NCBI RefSeq assembly: GCF_025527015.1
Contig: NZ_JAODIM010000039.1
Span: 248,001-312,000 of the forward strand
Length of the DNA stretch: 64,000 nucleotides
Direction of reading: 5' to 3'
Source of the DNA: Winslowiella arboricola
Lineage (GTDB): Bacteria; Pseudomonadota; Gammaproteobacteria; Enterobacterales; Enterobacteriaceae
Shown piece by piece: positions 1 through 10,177 of the stretch. The notes beneath the pieces are model-generated. The model was not told where the DNA came from and did not search any database. It saw nothing but the letters and a program-made list of their open reading frames with translations. The position numbers were made by a program, and so were the translations under genes. Position 1 is the stretch's first letter. The number at the start of each line of letters is the position of its first letter.

Positions 1-333
1 ATTCATGTTGATGTGAACTATTCCGATCTCTACACCGGCCTGATTGACGTTAATCTTGGCGATATGCAGAAACGTATCTCTGAAGAGACACACAATGCGC
101 TGACCGAGCTGTCGCAGAACGCTGGCTATACCGTGAGCGAAACCCTCAGTGGCAGCGGCGATTTAGGTCAGGTGCTGGTTGATGCTATTAAGAAATATGA
201 CGTGGATTTGGTGGTTTGCGGCCATCACCAGGACTTCTGGAGCAAGCTGATGTCATCTGCGCGTCAGCTCATCAATACCGTACATATTGATATGCTGATC
301 GTTCCGTTGCGCGATGAGGACGAGGACGAGTAG
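1..333 (+). CDS. uspA: Universal stress protein A, C-terminal part
   Basis: The frame is open from base 1 and the gene begins upstream of the window, so this is a 3' fragment of 110 codons plus stop. The visible residues follow E. coli UspA almost exactly, including [26 protein letters not shown] and the closing [11 protein letters not shown]. UspA is a cytoplasmic stress and stationary-phase protein of the Usp alpha/beta fold that does not bind ATP. A perfect hairpin follows 33 bases downstream. The next gene, rsmJ, is convergent, as in E. coli where rsmJ, prlC, rlmJ and gor lie near uspA. Identity is secure; the N-terminus is not visible. Confidence 0.97.
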   Translation: MHVDVNYSDLYTGLIDVNLGDMQKRISEETHNALTELSQNAGYTVSETLSGSGDLGQVLVDAIKKYDVDLVVCGHHQDFWSKLMSSARQLINTVHIDMLIVPLRDEDEDE

Positions 334-365
334 AAATAGATCTTAGTCGCTGCTACCCATCCCGG

Positions 366-390
366 CCTTCCCCCACTTAGTGGGGGAAGG
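366..390. terminator. Hairpin between convergent uspA and rsmJ
   Basis: There is a perfect 11-bp inverted repeat, CCTTCCCCCAC and GTGGGGGAAGG, around a 3-base loop (TTA). It lies between the stops of two convergent genes, so it probably terminates both. Neither side has a clear T-tract, so classical rho-independent termination is inferred from position and stem strength. Confidence 0.65.
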
Positions 391-394
391 AGGG

Positions 395-1144
395 TTAACT
401 GAGCGGTGGGTAGATATCAAAGCGATGACTTTTGGTGGTCACCGCAGACTGCGTGGCCACATCGGCCAGCGGCGGCGCGTAGTCAGGCCGTTTTACCACT
501 ACACGCTTCTTCGCCAGCTGCCGCGCTGGTGCCAGCAGACCATCGGCATCATCATCGGCACCGACCAGTGTCTGAAACACCCGCATCTCTTTCTTCACCA
601 GCGCACTTTTCTGCTTATGTGGATACATCGGATCGAGATAGACCACATCCGGGCGCGGCGTAATCTCGCTTAGCGCCGTCAGGCTGGAGACATGCAACAG
701 CGTCAGGCGCTCGCGCAACCAGCCGCCAATCTCCGCATCCTGATAGCCACGTTGCAGACCATCATCCAGCAGCGCGGCAACTACCGGATTACGCTCCAGC
801 ATACGCACATGACAGCCGACTGATGCCAGCACAAAGGCATCGCGCCCCAGCCCGGCGGTGGCATCCACCACATCCGGCAGATAGCCGCTCTTGATACCGA
901 CCGCTTTCGCCACTGCTTCACCGCGGCCGCCGCCAAATTTGCGGCGATGCGCCATCGCGCCACCGACGAAATCGACAAATATACCGCCGAGCTTTGGCTC
1001 GTCGCGCTTACGCAGCTCCAGATGCCCGGGCGTCATCACCAGCGCCATTGGCGCATCGTCATCATGCTCCAGCTGCCAGCGCTGCGCTAAAACAGATAAG
1101 GCGCCACTATCGGCGCCTGCTTCATTGAGTAAACAGATCTTCAC
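395..1144 (-). CDS. rsmJ: 16S rRNA (guanine-1516-N2)-methyltransferase
   Basis: This 249-aa protein has the size and sequence of E. coli RsmJ (YhiQ), which methylates G1516 of 16S rRNA in the small subunit using S-adenosylmethionine. The SAM-binding segment [17 protein letters not shown] and the catalytic-loop motif [12 protein letters not shown] are visible. The start [10 protein letters not shown] matches the family start. The gene follows prlC on the same strand after 8 bases, so the two are probably co-transcribed. Confidence 0.97.
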   Translation of the reverse strand: MKICLLNEAGADSGALSVLAQRWQLEHDDDAPMALVMTPGHLELRKRDEPKLGGIFVDFVGGAMAHRRKFGGGRGEAVAKAVGIKSGYLPDVVDATAGLGRDAFVLASVGCHVRMLERNPVVAALLDDGLQRGYQDAEIGGWLRERLTLLHVSSLTALSEITPRPDVVYLDPMYPHKQKSALVKKEMRVFQTLVGADDDADGLLAPARQLAKKRVVVKRPDYAPPLADVATQSAVTTKSHRFDIYPPLS

Positions 1145-1152
1145 GCGAAGCG

Positions 1153-3195
1153 TTATCCTTTAATGCCGTAATGATCCAGCATCGCATCCAGCTGCGGCTC
1201 GCGGCCACGGAAGCGGCGGAACAGCTCCATAGGTTCTTCAGAACCACCACGCGTCAGGATGTTATCGAGGAACGACTGACCGGTTTCACGGTTGAAAATG
1301 CCCTCTTCTTCAAAGCGCGAGTAAGCATCAGCCGCCAGCACGTCTGCCCACAGATAGCTGTAGTAACCTGCCGCATAGCCGCCGGCAAAGATATGGCTAA
1401 ACGCATGCGGGAAACGGCCCCATGACGGACTCGGCACCACCGCCACCAGTTGCTTAATCTCCGCCAGCATCTGCAGAATTTGCGCGCCTTTCGCCGGGTC
1501 GAATTCAGCATGCAGACGGAAATCAAACAGACCGAACTCCAGCTGACGCAGGATAAATAGCGCCGCCTGGTAGTTTTTCGCCGCCAGCATCTTATCCAGC
1601 AATTCCTGCGGCAGCGGTTCGCCGCTTTCGTAATGGCCGGAGATAAACGCCAGCGCTTCCGGCTCCCAGCACCAGTTTTCCATAAACTGGCTTGGCAGCT
1701 CGACCGCATCCCATGGCACACCGCTGATACCGGAAACGCCCGGGGTTTCGATGCGCGTCAGCATATGGTGCAGACCATGACCAAATTCATGGAACAGAGT
1801 GGTCACTTCATCATGGGTAAACAGCGCCGGTTTACCGCTGACCGGACGGTTAAAGTTACAGGTCAGATAGGCGACCGGCTTTTGCAGTGAACCGTCAGCT
1901 TTACGCATCATGCCCACACAATCATCCATCCACGCGCCGCCACGTTTGTGTTCGCGGGCGTAGAGATCAAGATAGAAGCTGCCGCGCAGCTCGCCGCTCT
2001 CATCGAACAGATCGAAGAAGCGCACATCGTTATGCCAGACATCGACATCTTTACGCTCTTTCGCGGTGATGCCGTAGATGCGTTTGACCACTTCAAACAG
2101 GCCATTTAGCGCGCGCTGTTCCGGGAAGTACGGGCGCAGTTGCTCATCGCTGATGGCATACAGATGCTGTTTCTGCTTCTCACCGTAGTAAGTCAGATCC
2201 CATGGCTGCAGCTCGCTGATGCCGTGCTCTTTTTCGGCAAAGGCGCGCAGTTGCGCCAGCTCCTGTTCGGCCTGCGGACGGGCGCGGTGCGCCAGATCGG
2301 TCAGGAAGTCGGTAACCTGCGCCGGGTTTTCCGCCATTTTGGTCGCCAGCGATTTATCGGCATACGAGTCAAAGCCCAGCAGCTGAGCCAGTTCATGACG
2401 CAGCGCCAGCTCTTCCGCCATGATTTCACTGTTATCCCACTTACCGGCATTCGGTCCCTGATCGGAAGCACGGGTGGCGTAAGCGCGATATATCTCTTCA
2501 CGCAGCGCCTGGTTATCGCAGTAGGTCATCACCGGCAGATAGCTCGGGATATCCAGCGTCAGCAGCCAGCCCTGCTGCTCTTTGGCTTCCGCCTGGGCTT
2601 TTGCCGCGGCCAGCGCGCTTTCCGGCATCCCGGAGAGTTCAGCTTCATCGCTGATTAGCTTGCTCCAGCCCATGGTGGCATCCAGCACATTGTTGCTGTA
2701 GGTCGAACCCAGCTCAGAGAGGCGCGCGGCGATTTCGCCATAGCGTTTCTGCTTCTCTTTCGACAGGCCGATACCAGACAGCTCAAAGTCACGCAGGGCA
2801 TTATCGACAGCTTTTTTCTGCGGCAGACTCAGCGCAGCATAGTTGTCGCCCTCTTTCAGATTGCGATACGCCTGATACAAGCCTTCATGCTGGCCCACCC
2901 AGGTGCTGTACTCTGACAGCAGCGGCAGCGTCTGCTCATAGGCTTCGCGCAGCTCCGGGCTATTTTTTACCGAGTTCAAATGGCTGACCGGCGAGAACAG
3001 ACGACCAAGACGGTCATCCACTTCTGCCAGCGGCTGACACAGGTTATCCCAGCTATAAGGCGCGCCCCGGGCAACGGTTTTCTCTACCGCCGCGCGGCAA
3101 TCATCAAGGGCGGCCTGCACCGCAGGTACAACGTGTTCTGGTTTAATGGCGGCAAAAGGAGGAAGCGTAAAAGAAGAGAGTAACGGATTGGTCAT
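1153..3195 (-). CDS. prlC: Oligopeptidase A (M3 metallopeptidase)
   Basis: At 680 aa this is exactly the length of E. coli PrlC/OpdA, the cytoplasmic zinc peptidase that degrades short peptides, including cleaved signal peptides. The zinc-binding HEFGH motif is at residues 469-473, followed by HHML and further on [14 protein letters not shown], all typical of family M3. It is upstream of and close to rsmJ and divergent from rlmJ, the same arrangement as in E. coli. Confidence 0.98.
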   Translation of the reverse strand: MTNPLLSSFTLPPFAAIKPEHVVPAVQAALDDCRAAVEKTVARGAPYSWDNLCQPLAEVDDRLGRLFSPVSHLNSVKNSPELREAYEQTLPLLSEYSTWVGQHEGLYQAYRNLKEGDNYAALSLPQKKAVDNALRDFELSGIGLSKEKQKRYGEIAARLSELGSTYSNNVLDATMGWSKLISDEAELSGMPESALAAAKAQAEAKEQQGWLLTLDIPSYLPVMTYCDNQALREEIYRAYATRASDQGPNAGKWDNSEIMAEELALRHELAQLLGFDSYADKSLATKMAENPAQVTDFLTDLAHRARPQAEQELAQLRAFAEKEHGISELQPWDLTYYGEKQKQHLYAISDEQLRPYFPEQRALNGLFEVVKRIYGITAKERKDVDVWHNDVRFFDLFDESGELRGSFYLDLYAREHKRGGAWMDDCVGMMRKADGSLQKPVAYLTCNFNRPVSGKPALFTHDEVTTLFHEFGHGLHHMLTRIETPGVSGISGVPWDAVELPSQFMENWCWEPEALAFISGHYESGEPLPQELLDKMLAAKNYQAALFILRQLEFGLFDFRLHAEFDPAKGAQILQMLAEIKQLVAVVPSPSWGRFPHAFSHIFAGGYAAGYYSYLWADVLAADAYSRFEEEGIFNRETGQSFLDNILTRGGSEEPMELFRRFRGREPQLDAMLDHYGIKG

Positions 3196-3428
3196 AGCGC
3201 AGTCCTTGTGGTTGTCGGTGGCGCGTGGTCGCGCGCAATCTGAATAACATGAGGTTAAGTGTAGCGAATTTCAATGGCCGCCTGCCGCTTACGGAAAAAA
3301 GCCGGTGCGACTGTTCGGCATTTTGTCGCGCTTCCTGGTATACTGTGCTCATACATGCGCCCGCCCCATCTGCGCAGCGACCGCACTTCTCCTGCTTCGT
3401 CAGGAACGCACCGGATATCATCAAAGTT

Positions 3429-4271
3429 ATGCTTAGTTATCGCCACAGTTTTCATGCCGGCAACCACGCCGACGTTCTTAAGCACACCGTGCAAAGCCTG
3501 ATCATCGAAGCGCTAAAAGAGAAAGAGAAACCTTTCCTTTATCTCGACACCCATGCGGGCGCCGGACGCTATCAGCTGAGCGGTGAACATGCAGAGCGCA
3601 CTGGCGAATATCTGGAAGGCATCGCCCGTATCTGGCAGCAGGATGACTTGCCGGAAGCGTTACTGCCCTATATCAGTGCAGTTAAAGATCTGAATAAGAA
3701 TGGTAAACTGCGCTTCTATCCTGGCTCGCCGCTGATTGCGCGCCATCTGCTGCGCGAAGATGATAAGTTGCAGATGACGGAACTGCACTCCAGTGATTAC
3801 CCGATGCTGCGCACGGAGTTTGCCAAAGACAGCCGCGCCCGCACCGAAAAAGCCGATGGGTATCAGCAGCTGAAATCCAAGCTGCCGCCGCATTCGCGCC
3901 GTGGCCTGATTCTGATCGATCCGCCTTACGAACTGAAAACGGACTATCAGGATGTGGTAAAAGGCATTCATGAAGGCCACAAACGCTTTGGCACCGGCGT
4001 ATTTGCGCTGTGGTATCCGGTCGTTTTGCGCCAGCAAATTAAACGTATGTGTAAAGAGCTGGAAGCAACCGGCATCCGTAATATTCTGCAGATTGAGCTG
4101 GCGGTGCGCCCGGATAGCGATCAGCGTGGCATGACCGCCTCCGGTATGATTGTAATTAACCCACCGTGGAAGCTGGAACAGCAGATGCGCGACCTGCTGC
4201 CGTGGCTGCATAAAATCCTTGTGCCAGCCGGTACCGGTCATACCAGCGTGAATATGATTGTGCCTGAGTAA
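3429..4271 (+). CDS. rlmJ: 23S rRNA (adenine-2030-N6)-methyltransferase
   Basis: The protein starts MLSYRHSFHAGNHADVLKH and is 280 aa long, as in E. coli RlmJ (YhiR), which makes m6A2030 in 23S rRNA during ribosome assembly. The frame is open further upstream to 3225, but the family start and length point to the ATG at 3429. The catalytic motif DPPYE and the preceding SAM-site residues THAGAGRYQL are visible. The gene is divergent from prlC and ends 6 bases before the convergent rbn gene. Confidence 0.97.
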   Translation: MLSYRHSFHAGNHADVLKHTVQSLIIEALKEKEKPFLYLDTHAGAGRYQLSGEHAERTGEYLEGIARIWQQDDLPEALLPYISAVKDLNKNGKLRFYPGSPLIARHLLREDDKLQMTELHSSDYPMLRTEFAKDSRARTEKADGYQQLKSKLPPHSRRGLILIDPPYELKTDYQDVVKGIHEGHKRFGTGVFALWYPVVLRQQIKRMCKELEATGIRNILQIELAVRPDSDQRGMTASGMIVINPPWKLEQQMRDLLPWLHKILVPAGTGHTSVNMIVPE

Positions 4272-4277
4272 AATCCT

Positions 4278-5195
4278 CTAGACGGTAAATACCGCAAAAT
4301 CCCGCGCCAGTTCTGTCGCGGGAAAGATTTCCCGGCACTCCGCCAGTAATTTTTCGCAGTCGGCATAGCCATAGCGCGCGCTAAAATGGGTGGCAATCAG
4401 CCGTCTGGCGCCAGCCTCTCTGGCCGCCGTTGCCGCCTGCACGGTAGTGGAATGGCCGCGGCCATTAGCTTTCTCCGCCATTGCTGCTTCGAGTGTGGTC
4501 TCATGCACCATCACATCTACATTGGCCGCCAGTTCGCTGGCCAGCGGCGTTGGCGCGGTATCGCCAAATATTGCCAGCGATTTGCCTTTAATCGAGGGGC
4601 CAAGATAGTCGCGGCCGCACACCTCGCGCCCGTCCTGCAACATCACGGTTTCCCCGCGTTTTAACTGCTGAAACCAGCTTCCGGCCGGAATACCATCGGC
4701 TTTCAGCCGCTCCGCATCCAGCGGCCCCGGTTTATCGTGCTGCTCGATGCGAAAGCCATAGCACTCAATCACATGCGACATGGGCCACGCGGTAACCCGC
4801 ATCTGCCCGTCATCACACACCTCACCAGCTGCGATCTCAATAATTTCCAGCGGAAAAGTGACATAAGAGGCGCTCAGCGTCAGGGTGGTTTCAACAAAGG
4901 CTTTGATTCCCGGCGGGCCATAGAGAGTTAACGGACTGCTGACACCGCCCATTGAGCGGCTGGTCAGCAGTCCGGGCAGGCCAAAGATATGGTCGCCATG
5001 CAGATGGGTGATAAAGATTTTTTCCAGCTTTCCCGGCTTTAGCGGGCTGCGCATCATCTGATGCTGGGTGCCTTCGCCGCAGTCAAACAGCCAGTATCCA
5101 CCGCTGTTATTATCGCTCAGCGTCAGCGCGATAGCGGTGACATTGCGCTCCCGACTGGGAGCACCGGCACAGGTGCCAAGGAAAAGAAGTTCCAT
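4278..5195 (-). CDS. rbn: Ribonuclease BN / RNase Z
   Basis: This is a 305-aa metallo-beta-lactamase-fold nuclease of the ElaC/RNase Z family, which processes tRNA 3' ends. The zinc motif THLHGDH places H64, H66, D68 and H69 as in the family, and the C-terminal ATHFSARY segment carries another metal ligand. In E. coli elaC lies elsewhere on the chromosome, so its place between rlmJ and gor is a lineage difference. It is convergent with rlmJ and divergent from gor. Confidence 0.95.
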   Translation of the reverse strand: MELLFLGTCAGAPSRERNVTAIALTLSDNNSGGYWLFDCGEGTQHQMMRSPLKPGKLEKIFITHLHGDHIFGLPGLLTSRSMGGVSSPLTLYGPPGIKAFVETTLTLSASYVTFPLEIIEIAAGEVCDDGQMRVTAWPMSHVIECYGFRIEQHDKPGPLDAERLKADGIPAGSWFQQLKRGETVMLQDGREVCGRDYLGPSIKGKSLAIFGDTAPTPLASELAANVDVMVHETTLEAAMAEKANGRGHSTTVQAATAAREAGARRLIATHFSARYGYADCEKLLAECREIFPATELARDFAVFTV

Positions 5196-5323
5196 GATGC
5201 TTAATTCCAGGTTTTACTTATTACCCTTACCCTATCACAACCATAGACGCAAACTTTGCGGCAATACGCCGAGTGGCGTTACACTCTATGCCAATTTCCT
5301 ACACAACTTATGGAACAGGTTTA

Positions 5324-6676
5324 ATGACCAGACATTATGACTATCTTGCAATCGGTGGCGGCAGCGGCGGCATCGCATCCATTAACCGCGCAGCCATGTA
5401 TGGCCAGAAATGTGCGCTGATCGAAGCAAAAGATCTTGGTGGCACCTGTGTCAACGTGGGTTGCGTACCGAAGAAAGTGATGTGGCATGCCGCGCAGATC
5501 GCTGAAGCAATCCATCTGTATGGACCGGATTATGGCTTCGATACCACGGTAAACCACTTTAACTGGGATACCCTGATTAAAAACCGTAGCGCCTATATTG
5601 ATCGCATCCATACCTCATACGACAACGTATTAGGTAAGAATAAAGTCGATGTTATCAAAGGCTACGCGCGCTTTGTTGATGCGCACACCGTGGAAGTTAA
5701 CGGTGAGAAAATCACTGCCGATCATATACTGATCGCCACCGGTGGACGTCCGAGCCATCCTTCGATCCCTGGCGCGGAGTACGGTATCGACTCCGACGGC
5801 TTCTTTGAGCTGGACGCGCTGCCAAAACGTACTGCCGTTATCGGTGCGGGCTATATCGCAGTGGAACTGGCTGGCGTGCTGAATGCACTGGGTTCTGAGA
5901 CGCATCTGTTTGTACGTAAGCATGCGCCACTGCGTACTTTCGATCCGCTGATCGTGGATACGCTGGTTGAAGTGATGAACACTGAAGGCCCGGCGCTGCA
6001 TACTGATTCCATCCCGCAGGCGATTGTCAAAAACGCTGACGGCAGCCTGACGCTGAAGCTGGAAAACGGCAAAGAGCAGACCGTCGATTGTCTGGTATGG
6101 GCGATTGGCCGTGAACCGGCGACAGATAACCTGAACCTCGAGGTCACTGGCGTCGCGCTGAATGATAAAGGCTACATCAACGTCGATAAGTATCAGAATA
6201 CCAACGTCAAAGGTATTTTTGCCGTCGGCGATAACACCGGCGCGGTGGAACTGACGCCAGTCGCGGTTGCCGCAGGTCGCCGTCTCTCTGAACGCCTGTT
6301 TAACAACAAGCCGGACGAGCATCTGGACTACAGCAATGTACCGACCGTGGTATTCAGCCATCCGCCAATTGGCACTGTGGGTCTGACCGAGCCGCAAGCG
6401 CGTGAGCAGTATGGCGACGATGAGGTCAAAGTGTATAAATCGGCGTTTACCGCCATGTATACCGCCGTTACTCAGCATCGTCAGCCTTGCCGTATGAAGC
6501 TGGTTTGCGTCGGTAAAGATGAGAAAATCGTCGGCATTCACGGTATCGGCTACGGGATGGATGAGATGTTGCAGGGCTTCGCCGTGGCGCTGAAAATGGG
6601 CGCAACCAAGAAAGACTTCGATAATACGGTTGCCATCCATCCGACCGGTGCGGAAGAATTTGTGACCATGCGTTAA
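5324..6676 (+). CDS. gor: Glutathione-disulfide reductase
   Basis: A 450-aa flavoprotein that reduces glutathione disulfide with NADPH in the cytoplasm. The FAD motif GGGSGG is at residues 11-16, the redox pair C42 and C47 lies in GGTCVNVGC, the NADPH-binding [11 protein letters not shown] follows, and the C-terminal HPTGAEE holds the catalytic His. An in-frame extension reaches back to 5273, but [12 protein letters not shown] is the family start. A strong terminator follows. The T3SS island begins immediately downstream, so the 3' side of gor is the island boundary in this window. Confidence 0.98.
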   Translation: MTRHYDYLAIGGGSGGIASINRAAMYGQKCALIEAKDLGGTCVNVGCVPKKVMWHAAQIAEAIHLYGPDYGFDTTVNHFNWDTLIKNRSAYIDRIHTSYDNVLGKNKVDVIKGYARFVDAHTVEVNGEKITADHILIATGGRPSHPSIPGAEYGIDSDGFFELDALPKRTAVIGAGYIAVELAGVLNALGSETHLFVRKHAPLRTFDPLIVDTLVEVMNTEGPALHTDSIPQAIVKNADGSLTLKLENGKEQTVDCLVWAIGREPATDNLNLEVTGVALNDKGYINVDKYQNTNVKGIFAVGDNTGAVELTPVAVAAGRRLSERLFNNKPDEHLDYSNVPTVVFSHPPIGTVGLTEPQAREQYGDDEVKVYKSAFTAMYTAVTQHRQPCRMKLVCVGKDEKIVGIHGIGYGMDEMLQGFAVALKMGATKKDFDNTVAIHPTGAEEFVTMR

Positions 6677-6704
6677 TCATGGCGCAGAATTCAATTTCAC
6701 CAGC

Positions 6705-6735
6705 AAGAAGCCCATAACCGGGCTTCTTTTTTTTA
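6705..6735 (+). terminator. Rho-independent terminator of gor
   Basis: A 9-bp stem, AAGAAGCCC and GGGCTTCTT with loop ATAACC, runs straight into a T-tract, 29 bases after the gor stop. It is a textbook plus-strand terminator and insulates gor from the convergent gene at 6760. Confidence 0.93.
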
Positions 6736-6759
6736 TATCCGCAATACAAATGTTAAATG

Positions 6760-8049
6760 CTAAAACCGGGTATCGATGGCACTGGCACTCTCTTCTCTGT
6801 CACTTGCTTCAGAGGGCGGCGGCGATTCCTGATTATAGATAAACTGGAAACTACTGTTTATAACCTCCATCGCCACCTTCAGACTCGCATCGTCTTCACC
6901 GTTAATGCCTTCATCCACCACGGTATAAAGTGCGGCAATAACCTGATCACTCACCTCGTTAATTTTTTGCTGCACTGGCGGGGTAATAATGCCCTGATTT
7001 ACTTTTTCCCGTAGTTCCTGACTAAGGATGCCACGTGCTTTTAAGGCATCGCTGACATACTGGATGGTACTTTTATAATAGTGGCCAAACAGTAATTTTA
7101 TTATCGGCGGGACGATGACATCCCTGGTGTGCAGGTCTAAGGTCATCGCCTGCATATGGCGGCTATAAAATGCGGTGATTAAATTAACGCCATTTTTGTC
7201 GTTATCAAATTTATTGATATCGGGTATTAGCGTCTGATTAAGATCGGCATAGCCCAGGCAAAAACCAAACCACAGGCTACTGTCACGCTCATGGGTTCCG
7301 GGCAATGCGCTGTCAATCAGGCCATCCAGAATGGCCGATGTCCCCAGTAAACCGATTAGTGGCCCAATAATTCCGGCCTGATTGTAAGCCTGCGCCAGCA
7401 GAATAGCTTTCGCCGGGGCAATGGTGGTTAAATCCTGGATGGCATGTTGTAGCGATCGCCCCAGCGTAGTGGTTTTGTTGGTGGTGCCAACTTCCAGCGC
7501 CAGGGTAAGTTGCAGCGGCTTATAGAGCCCGGCGAAAAGAGCCGGTATATCGCATTCAACTCTCGCCAGCTGCTGTCGGTTATAGCTGAAAGAGGCGCTG
7601 TTAAAATTATACTCAATGCCAAACTGCTTAACCACCAGTGCGTAACCTTTGGCCCAGGAAGAGCCGATATCGAAGGCCAAACCAACCTCAGTATGAACGG
7701 GATAGAACGAGAGTGAATCGGGCAACAATACCAGGGTAGGCGTAAATTTAAGATCAACGTCCCCCACTTTTATCTGCGGACCCAGTTGCAGGATGAACTG
7801 ATTAAGCCCCCAGCACTGAATAAAGTTGCGAACCGTCACCAGTTTTTTCCAGATCCGCAGACGGAAAGCAGGAATGGATTCGGTAGCGGTGGGGGAATCA
7901 ATGGTTATCGCTGTTTCTTTCCTTTGCAAGCTGGCGGATTGATTTCCGGTATGGGTAATATTGCCGGTAACCTGAGTTTTAGCACTATTAACAGTTGCTT
8001 GCTCAGATATCGAAACGTTATTGACTGTCTGGTTCTGAAAAATCTTCAT
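6760..8049 (-). CDS. Unknown 429-aa protein; candidate T3SS effector
   Basis: I do not recognise the family. The first 55 residues are rich in Ser, Thr, Asn and Gln with almost no hydrophobic clusters, as seen in many type III secretion signals. The body has a hydrophobic Gly/Leu/Ile stretch around IIGPLIGLLGTSAILDGLID, and the tail is rich in Glu, Ser and Pro (SPPPSEASDREESASA). There is no classical signal peptide. A good Shine-Dalgarno (GGAGAAGGA) precedes the ATG. The gene sits at the end of the island, has its own AT-rich upstream region, and is separated from the HilA-like regulator by a terminator. A secreted role is inference from context and composition. Confidence 0.6.
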   Translation of the reverse strand: MKIFQNQTVNNVSISEQATVNSAKTQVTGNITHTGNQSASLQRKETAITIDSPTATESIPAFRLRIWKKLVTVRNFIQCWGLNQFILQLGPQIKVGDVDLKFTPTLVLLPDSLSFYPVHTEVGLAFDIGSSWAKGYALVVKQFGIEYNFNSASFSYNRQQLARVECDIPALFAGLYKPLQLTLALEVGTTNKTTTLGRSLQHAIQDLTTIAPAKAILLAQAYNQAGIIGPLIGLLGTSAILDGLIDSALPGTHERDSSLWFGFCLGYADLNQTLIPDINKFDNDKNGVNLITAFYSRHMQAMTLDLHTRDVIVPPIIKLLFGHYYKSTIQYVSDALKARGILSQELREKVNQGIITPPVQQKINEVSDQVIAALYTVVDEGINGEDDASLKVAMEVINSSFQFIYNQESPPPSEASDREESASAIDTRF

Positions 8050-8357
8050 ACATAGTCCTTCTCCATACTACCAGCGATTTATCGGCAGGGAGTATTGGTT
8101 TATTGACAATCAATAACTGCAACTCAAATGATTTATTGATCTAATTAATAAATTATCAATATCAGATATTGTAATTATTAGTTAATATATAATTTATAAA
8201 TCATAAAATAACTATCACGATTAGCTTAAAGTTGAATAAATTCTGATGGCGAGGGGCGAAAAAAAAACCTGTATGTTAACTATTAACCGGAATAGTAGAC
8301 ATACAGGGATCGGGGGATGATATCCGTCAGATATCCATGGTGACGTTGTCAGCGGGC
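8050..8357. other. AT-rich intergenic region of the effector candidate
   Basis: This 308-base gap has no credible coding frame. Bases 8100-8240 are very rich in A and T (runs such as TTAATAAATTATCAATA) and probably hold the promoter of the 429-aa gene on the minus strand, although no single -35/-10 pair stands out. The right part holds the terminator of the HilA-like gene. Confidence 0.6.
8258..8307 (-). terminator. Rho-independent terminator of the hilA-like gene
   Basis: CCTGTATGT at 8268-8276 pairs with ACATACAGG at 8299-8307, and an inner ACTATT/AATAGT extends the stem. Read on the minus strand the hairpin is followed by nine T residues (the A-run at 8259-8267). It lies 50 bases after the stop of the HilA-like gene. 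Confidence 0.9.
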
Positions 8358-9887
8358 TCAATCAAAAAGTGGCATCCAGTAGACCGATTTTTTTGGCAAT
8401 GAAATTTGCGGCATATTTTGCAGTCGTTTTAATTTCTTCATCGCTTCCCCTCCCTGCAGGCTGGTTACCGCTTCATAGCAACAACCGACAAAAGCACAGG
8501 AATCGCGATAATGCTTTACCTCATGCAGGCAGTCTGTCGCCTTATCCATTTGGTTGGTTCTGGCAAACAAAATAGCCAGCAAGCAATTGATAATAATATC
8601 ACATGAGCTGTCGCAGCCTTTCATTCCGCTTGCATAGGCGATAGCCGCTGCCGTATCGCCGACCAGAGTCAGGATAACGGCGTGCAAAATTTTTGCGGCG
8701 AAAAAATCAGCATTAAGCGACAGGGCAACCCCGGTCATAATTTGCGCCTTGTCGTACTGCTGGTTCTGTACCAGATAACAGGCATAATAGTAGTAAACTT
8801 CGGCACTTAACGGAGAAAGGATAATCGCCAGTTGAAAATCAGATTCCTTCTGCCGGGTGTACATATCGCGGCACATTAGCGTCTTCATTGAAATAGCCAG
8901 CGCGTTACAAGGCTCATCAACCAGCACTTTATCGGTAATCAGGGTAATAATTTCTTCTGCTTTTTCATACTTCATCAAACCCAGGCTGGCGAGAGAAAAA
9001 TAGCACCCTGCAAGATGGCATAAGGTGACAGAATCATAATTACCCAGCAGCAACGAGTGCGAATCAATGTTTTTATAATACTCAAAAAGAAAAAAAGAGT
9101 AGTTATTATAATGACTTTTTATCTGGCATAACTTGTTGTTTGCAGAAACCAGCGCTTTGGCAAATTCTTTGTTTTCACGGTGCGATATTTTATGCAGCAA
9201 CAACGAAATGATATTATTAAACCTTACCAGGTTAATTGAATTATCATCAGACAGCACTACCGAATCACGAAAAACCACGGTTAACAGCGTGCTGTCGATA
9301 AGCTCAACTTTAATCACAGTATCAGAACCTGTTTTCAGTTCGATACCGGTCAGAAAATAACGTACACCCGTCGCACGCAGATTATTGAAGCTTTCGGTTA
9401 AGTTATGGCTGTTCACCGTTAATACTGATGGCAGAAAACGAAAGCCTTTTTCCTCAAAAATCGCGCTATGGTTAATAATAAAATCAAATATCATCATCGA
9501 CAACGTTTTATCTTGCATGACAAACGGGAAAATGGCCAGCGTGTCCTTTTTATCCAGTTTTTCTTCCCCGGACAATCGCGCAACCCGGGTAACGTTCATG
9601 ACAAAAAGATAACCTTTGCCATATACCGTATTAATATAACGATATGACGAACTCTCGCCCAGTAATTTTCTCAGCACATATATGCAACGGGAGAGTGACT
9701 CGTCAGAAACTTCACCGCCTTTCCACACTTCTCTGATGATATGATCTTTGGTTATCACCTCACCTGCATTTTTTACCAATAACAACAACACCGCCATTTC
9801 CTTTGGTGGAACAGTAACAATCCTGTCATTGTGATACAGGACCTGATCACCACAAAGGGTAAAGTCACTGAAACGATAATTTTCCAT
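8358..9887 (-). CDS. hilA: HilA-like T3SS transcriptional regulator
   Basis: The 509-aa protein has an OmpR/ToxR-type winged-helix DNA-binding domain at about residues 1-100, with motifs PPKEMAVLLLLVKNAGEVI, SRCIYVLRKLLGE and YGKGYLF. It has no receiver domain. The remaining 400 residues are helical and TPR-like. This is the architecture of Salmonella HilA (553 aa) and E. coli YgeH, the master activators of the inv/spa and prg/org operons. It lies downstream of the prg/org operon with its own upstream region and terminator. HilA as a class is firm; that it activates these operons is inferred from its neighbours. Confidence 0.88.
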   Translation of the reverse strand: MENYRFSDFTLCGDQVLYHNDRIVTVPPKEMAVLLLLVKNAGEVITKDHIIREVWKGGEVSDESLSRCIYVLRKLLGESSSYRYINTVYGKGYLFVMNVTRVARLSGEEKLDKKDTLAIFPFVMQDKTLSMMIFDFIINHSAIFEEKGFRFLPSVLTVNSHNLTESFNNLRATGVRYFLTGIELKTGSDTVIKVELIDSTLLTVVFRDSVVLSDDNSINLVRFNNIISLLLHKISHRENKEFAKALVSANNKLCQIKSHYNNYSFFLFEYYKNIDSHSLLLGNYDSVTLCHLAGCYFSLASLGLMKYEKAEEIITLITDKVLVDEPCNALAISMKTLMCRDMYTRQKESDFQLAIILSPLSAEVYYYYACYLVQNQQYDKAQIMTGVALSLNADFFAAKILHAVILTLVGDTAAAIAYASGMKGCDSSCDIIINCLLAILFARTNQMDKATDCLHEVKHYRDSCAFVGCCYEAVTSLQGGEAMKKLKRLQNMPQISLPKKSVYWMPLFD

Positions 9888-10177
9888 GTCAATTTATCCA
9901 TTTATTGTTAAACAAGGCTTTCTAACAAATGTTATCAGCTGCAGCGCCATCTCAAAAACTAAAACATGACAAGCCAGGCAGATGTGCGACTATAAAAAAG
10001 ATAACATAACGGGGTCAATTTAAATGTGAAATCATACGATAATTATCGATTTATAAGCGCCTTACCAGCCATCCGCTAACATGATATTAGCAAATAGTAT
10101 AAAGCAGTAACTTTATAGTAATTGAAAAATACGGCGAAGTAATTTCCTGTTTTCATCCTGAAATAGAGATAAATACC
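9888..10177. other. AT-rich region upstream of the hilA-like gene
   Basis: This gap of about 290 bases separates the last gene of the prg/org operon from the HilA-like gene. It is AT-rich and must hold the regulator's promoter on the minus strand. I see no coding frame, no strong terminator hairpin and no confident operator. Confidence 0.5.

Noticed and set aside
2140-2658. 172-codon open frame antisense to prlC
   Set aside because: No start signal and no recognisable protein; shadow of prlC.
5630-6640. Long open frame antisense to gor (336 codons)
   Set aside because: It lies wholly within gor on the other strand, has no ribosome site and reads as a codon-bias shadow.
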